A stretch of 64,000 bases of DNA from NCBI GenBank assembly GCA_024233835.1, contig JACKPC010000001.1, positions 930,001-994,000 of the forward strand, given 5' to 3'. The position numbers and the translations under genes were made by a program. Position 1 is the stretch's first letter, and every line of letters begins with the position of its first letter. The notes beneath the pieces are model-generated. The model had not been told where the DNA came from. It searched no databases and worked only from the letters and a program-made list of their open reading frames with translations. Shown here in pieces: positions 60,535 through 64,000 of this stretch. The DNA is from Leptospiraceae bacterium (lineage in GTDB: Bacteria > Spirochaetota > Leptospiria > Leptospirales > Leptospiraceae).

Positions 60535-62793
60535 TTACTTTGTCTCCAGGTCTAAAAGCTTTGTTACAAGCGGAAAGGTTTTCTCTCCCCTTTTAGGATT
60601 AAAACCGGATTTATTCTCCAATTCAGAAGTTCCTGCTATCTTTACACCTCTGGCTTTCTCTCCGATTTGTCTTCTTTCCGGATCGGAAAAATTGGAAAAG
60701 GTTCTTCTCAATAAGGGGAGAATTTCTACAAATTTTTCCTTATCTAATTTTGCTATCCAGGCATCTAAGATTTTAAAAATCGAATCGTCGTAGAGTAGTA
60801 GTTGTGCAGCTCCCTGTAAAAAACCTTCCAGCCAGGAAGCCGAGTAAGCAGTTTCTACACCAACAGAAAGGGCGAGTTCCAATTTTTCTTCTACTTGCCC
60901 GGAATTAAAGATTCCATTATCTAAGAGTAATTTCACACATTTTCCGTGAATGATTCCATGAACATCTTCCGTATCCATTATTTCTTTCAGAGTATTTACC
61001 CAGCGTTCCGTTAAAGAATCGTTGTTTATTAATTTGAGATTAGAATCCACAGAAGCGATTCGTTCAAAAGTGGCTCTTGCCGCATCATCGTCGAGAGAAT
61101 AACAGGCATTCGGAAGGTTGATGCAGGTTCTGACAACCAGATTCTCAATCAGGGCTTTTGTTACTTCAGCATCCGTTTTTCTTACATTCCCCATTGCAGC
61201 ATTTACAAGAGGGCTAATGGCTTCCATCAATTGGAAGACATCTCCGCAGACCGCTGCCAGGTTGTCTACACGATGAACCAGTATACTTACAGTTTCCGGC
61301 AAATCCGCAAATAAGCTTTTTTCAAAGAGTCCCGTGATTTCAGGCAGGGAATTTGAGTTTTGAACCCGATTTTGTATATACTTCAGGGAAGCATCCCGAA
61401 TGGTATTTCCCCAGATTCCCATTTCAATAATACTCACCGATAATTCGGGTTCCCATTTAAGTCTCCAGGCTTCCCAGAAGGTACCCTTGCCTTTTGCATG
61501 TATGTTTTTACCCCAGTGAATACCGAGAATATTGAGCCTGTGTAGAAAATGACTTCTCTCTAAGTCCAAATCTTTTCTCAAGTCTAATTCCAGATCTTTT
61601 GATTCGGCTGTGGCCTGTAGCCTGAGTTTTTTCTGCAATCGTTCCAGATCCACCTGCAAAGGTACTTTCGGTGCGGAGTCGGGTACCTTACCGAGAGCCT
61701 TTCCGATTATCAACTCTTTTTGAATAAGTTGCAAGGGAATTTCATCTCCCATGCAGATAACCGATTGTGTGGCTTCATTCAGTTCTACCAGTCCCGGCCT
61801 CGGAATGTTTCGAATCGAAGCGAGAGCATCGGCAAGCCTTACCGACTCAATCACATGGGCTACCGATACATCCATATTCTCTTTGCGAAAGGTTCTGGCT
61901 ACTTTTGTCATCCAGCTTTCTGTGAAGTTCTTGTTTTCCCAGATATGCTTATACCAGCCGGGTGAGCGAATGCCGGCACCATATCCGCTCTGCATACTCA
62001 GGCGGCTAAAAGTCCAGGGAACCCAGGTGGATTGAATTTTTTTTACGGCAGGAAGTTTCTTTAAAAGAGCGGCATCTTCTTTTTCGTTCGTTCTATCTTC
62101 AAGGGCAGGGCCGTGCCAGGCACCGCAGATAATCGCAATTTTCTTGTATTTCGCTTCTGCTTCCCGAATTGTCTTTCTCATGAAAGCTTCTCTTAGTTGC
62201 TCTTTTTCATCTTCCACTTCGGGTAGCTCGGTTCTCAGAACATGGATAGCTTCCTGTATGGCTTCAAAACAATCTTCCGAATTTTCTCTCTGTTCGAAGG
62301 TGTATTCCCACCAGAGTTCTCCATCTTTATAACCGGCTGCTTCGGCGAGGTAACGAAATGGATCGTGATTAACCGGAATTTCGGAAGCTTCTTTCTCTAC
62401 TTCCGGTTCTTCTGTTTTTACAGGTTCAGTTGTGTTCTCTTCTTCCGTTTTCTCTGTTTCTTCTTTTTTAAGCTCAAGAGCAATTCGATTGGCAATAGGA
62501 AGATCCATAAAGTGCAGGGCCACCTTTTTTTTCAGGGCATATTGCATGGCCTGCCATTCCGGAGAAAATTCGGCAAATGGATAAAAAACGGCTCTTTGAG
62601 GTTCTTCCTCCATATAAACCAGAAGGGCCACGGGCGGCTTCATCTTCTTATCCATAACAAGAGGCAGAACATCTTCTGAATCGGGAGGTCCCTCAATCAA
62701 AACGCAGTCCGGCTTGAGCTTTTGTAGATGTGTTTTTACTGCCTTGGCCGAACCCGGGCCGTGGTGTCGTATACCGAGAATATGAACCGACAT
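60535..62793 (-). CDS. DUF5682 family protein (YehM-like)
   Basis: A 752-residue cytoplasmic protein. The family block SVHILGIRHHGPGSAKAV opens the chain, followed by CVLIEGPPDSEDVLPLV; these Gly/His and Glu residues resemble the TIKI/TraB/EreA-like hydrolase core. CGAWHGPAL near 225 is a second conserved site. A low-complexity Glu/Thr insert lies at about 112-140. The second half is long, helical and repeat-like. It shares a TAATG overlap with the MoxR gene ahead and abuts the VWA gene behind, so all three are translated together. The enzymatic role is unproved. Confidence 0.85.
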   Translation of the reverse strand: MSVHILGIRHHGPGSAKAVKTHLQKLKPDCVLIEGPPDSEDVLPLVMDKKMKPPVALLVYMEEEPQRAVFYPFAEFSPEWQAMQYALKKKVALHFMDLPIANRIALELKKEETEKTEEENTTEPVKTEEPEVEKEASEIPVNHDPFRYLAEAAGYKDGELWWEYTFEQRENSEDCFEAIQEAIHVLRTELPEVEDEKEQLREAFMRKTIREAEAKYKKIAIICGAWHGPALEDRTNEKEDAALLKKLPAVKKIQSTWVPWTFSRLSMQSGYGAGIRSPGWYKHIWENKNFTESWMTKVARTFRKENMDVSVAHVIESVRLADALASIRNIPRPGLVELNEATQSVICMGDEIPLQLIQKELIIGKALGKVPDSAPKVPLQVDLERLQKKLRLQATAESKDLELDLRKDLDLERSHFLHRLNILGIHWGKNIHAKGKGTFWEAWRLKWEPELSVSIIEMGIWGNTIRDASLKYIQNRVQNSNSLPEITGLFEKSLFADLPETVSILVHRVDNLAAVCGDVFQLMEAISPLVNAAMGNVRKTDAEVTKALIENLVVRTCINLPNACYSLDDDAARATFERIASVDSNLKLINNDSLTERWVNTLKEIMDTEDVHGIIHGKCVKLLLDNGIFNSGQVEEKLELALSVGVETAYSASWLEGFLQGAAQLLLYDDSIFKILDAWIAKLDKEKFVEILPLLRRTFSNFSDPERRQIGEKARGVKIAGTSELENKSGFNPKRGEKTFPLVTKLLDLETK

Positions 62794-63869
62794 TAATCTA
62801 CTTCTTTACAGGCCCTGTATATATCTTTCCAGCCGTCTCTCTTTTTTACCACCGTTTCCAGATATTCTTCCCAGACAATTTTATCCTGAACCGGATCGAG
62901 AATGATGGCTCCTAAAAGACCGGAAGCCACATCTTTAGCTGTAAGCTTTCCATCTCCGAAATGACCGGCTAAAGCCATACCGTTACTGACAACAGCTATA
63001 GCTTCGGCGGTACTCAGAGTTCCGCTTGGCGATTTGATTTTTGTTTTACCATCCGAACTTAAGCCGCTTCGCAATTCTCTAAAGATAGTTACAATACGCT
63101 TAATTTCTTCCATAGCCGGGACTTCTGCCGGAAGTTCGAGGGCTTTGCCCATGCTATTTACCCTTTGTTGAACAATTTCAATTTCTTCTTCTATTGTATC
63201 GGGAACGGGAAGGATCACCGTATTGAACCTGCGTTTTAGCGCACTCGAAAGTTCATTTACTCCCTTGTCGCGGTTATTGGCAGTAGCGATAAGGTTAAAA
63301 CCTTTTACAGCCTGTACTTCGGTGTTTAACTCCGGAATAGGAAGCGTCTTTTCTGAAAGGATGGTAATCAATGTGTCCTGCACATCAGAGCTGACTCGGG
63401 TAAGCTCTTCCAGCCTTGCAATTTGTCCCGATTGCATAGCTTTCATGAGTGGAGTAATTACAAGAGCCTTTTCCGAGGGACCTTCTGAAAGTAAGCGAGC
63501 ATAGTTCCAACCGTAACGAATGGCCTCTTCTCCGGTACCGGCAGTTCCCTGGATCATGAGAGTTGAAACACCGCTGATTGCAGCCGCCAGATGCTCGGAC
63601 ACCCAGGATTTGGCGGTTCCGGGTAGACCGTATAAAAGTAGGGCCCTATCCGTAGTAAGGGTAGCTACAGCAATTTCCATTAACCTCCGGTTGCCGATGT
63701 ATTTGGCAGATACCGTGAACCCATTTTTTAACTTCCCACCTACAAGATAGGTAACCACAGCTTCAGGAGATAGCTCCCAGTTTGGAGGTCTTTTACTCTT
63801 ATCCTGTTTTTTTAATTCGGCAAGCTCTTCTTTAAATTGTTCTTCCGCGTGCGCTCTCAGTACTGACAT
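62793..63869 (-). CDS. MoxR-type AAA+ ATPase (YehL-like)
   Basis: A 358-residue ATPase. Walker A is GLPGTAKS at 81-88 with its lysine at 87. The Walker B region reads ARLEELTR, Glu-Glu rather than the usual Asp-Glu, near 155. Sensor 1 is IATANNRDKG and the arginine finger area is SALKRRFNTV. The C-terminal lid is complete. MoxR ATPases act with VWA proteins to remodel or insert metal into target complexes. AAAGGAT is the ribosome site. It is followed by the DUF5682 gene with shared TAATG. Confidence 0.9.
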   Translation of the reverse strand: MSVLRAHAEEQFKEELAELKKQDKSKRPPNWELSPEAVVTYLVGGKLKNGFTVSAKYIGNRRLMEIAVATLTTDRALLLYGLPGTAKSWVSEHLAAAISGVSTLMIQGTAGTGEEAIRYGWNYARLLSEGPSEKALVITPLMKAMQSGQIARLEELTRVSSDVQDTLITILSEKTLPIPELNTEVQAVKGFNLIATANNRDKGVNELSSALKRRFNTVILPVPDTIEEEIEIVQQRVNSMGKALELPAEVPAMEEIKRIVTIFRELRSGLSSDGKTKIKSPSGTLSTAEAIAVVSNGMALAGHFGDGKLTAKDVASGLLGAIILDPVQDKIVWEEYLETVVKKRDGWKDIYRACKEVD

Positions 63870-63893
63870 TTCAAATCCTTTCTATTTGTATTT

Positions 63894-64000
63894 TATGATA
63901 TATTGAAACTTTCTTTAATTCTTTTTCTAAGCTCTACTGCTAAAAGCATGTTGCTGATAGCCTCTTTTAGAGAATCATTATTAGCTACGATTTCATTGGC
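63894..64000 (-). CDS. 3' end of a further operon gene (truncated by window)
   Basis: The reading frame is open from the window's right end to a TAA at 63894-63896 and gives 35 residues, ending in ANEIVANNDSLKEAISNMLL and a basic helix finishing FNIS. It is only 24 bases from the MoxR start and has the same strand, so it belongs to the same operon. In E. coli-like sets a SWIM-zinc-finger protein is near; whether this piece is that cannot be told. Confidence 0.5.

Noticed and set aside
58736..64000. A defence-island reading of the last 5 kb
   Set aside because: No nuclease, toxin, retron, restriction or phage gene is present; only the MoxR/DUF5682/VWA set supports a special system, so I describe it as such without calling it defence.
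1..64000. CRISPR arrays, rRNA genes, integrases, complete insertion sequences
   Set aside because: I looked for regular direct repeats with spacers, rRNA-like conserved stretches and transposase motifs on both strands and found none.

Overview
The window is a chromosomal stretch of an AT-rich (roughly 40% GC by eye) Gram-negative bacterium, most likely a spirochete of the Leptospira group. This is an inference. It rests on many short lipoproteins with loose lipoboxes, hybrid and PAS-rich histidine kinases, a SpoIIE-type phosphatase behind a seven-helix sensor, a DUF2339 giant membrane protein, a CitE-like lyase, small Cys-rich lipoproteins and an OmpA/PD40 protein. No phage, integrase, CRISPR array, rRNA or complete insertion sequence was seen. 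Most of the window is core or lineage-specific chromosome.

Layout: 1-3.5 kb holds an MFS transporter tail, an ATPase-like protein, a stand-alone lipoyl domain, a metallophosphoesterase and a five-haem cytochrome lipoprotein whose true N-terminus extends beyond its first ATG. 3.8-7.2 kb holds acetyl-CoA synthetase convergent with dihydrolipoyl dehydrogenase across a shared terminator. 7.5-18.1 kb is a signalling block: MT-A70 methyltransferase, four-PAS hybrid kinase, serine beta-lactamase-like lipoprotein, SpoIIE phosphatase and a divergent DUF4105 protein. 18.1-26 kb has a TPR protein with an MFS transporter, purB, a one-haem lipoprotein, an unknown exported protein, gpmI and a small membrane-anchored protein. 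25.8-34.3 kb carries rpmF-plsX, a PaaK-like ligase, a DUF1858 redox protein, an ornithine carbamoyltransferase-like enzyme with altered active-site motifs, a CitE-like lyase, UDP-glucose dehydrogenase, an Rpn-type nuclease and a cytidylate-kinase-like protein.

34.4-46 kb contains an overlapping DUF2339/DUF3999-fusion, lipase-like and hybrid-kinase operon, an extracellular lipase, an unknown protein, an operon of polyprenyl synthase, SirB1-like protein and transketolase N-half, and tRNA-Thr and tRNA-Tyr. 46-56.7 kb contains cutA, a lysine-repeat DNA-binding-like protein, pyrD, an OmpA/PD40 plus SH3 lipoprotein pair, a small barrel-like protein, a TANGO2-like protein, a response regulator, hemJ, a DUF1232 protein, a sodium:solute symporter and a hemolysin-III protein. 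56.6-58.6 kb is a lipoprotein, glycosyltransferase and hemolysin-III operon.

The last 5 kb (58.7-64 kb, minus strand) is the best candidate for a poorly understood system. It is a tightly coupled operon of a MoxR-type AAA+ ATPase, a DUF5682 protein and a VWA/MIDAS protein, resembling the uncharacterised E. coli yehL-yehM-yehP set. An unknown acidic protein lies downstream and the end of a further gene lies upstream. Small GC-rich inverted repeats of one family occur at four intergenic places between 21.4 and 32.5 kb. Start sites were moved to internal ATGs where a Shine-Dalgarno sequence or a neighbour argued for it; these choices are stated per gene.
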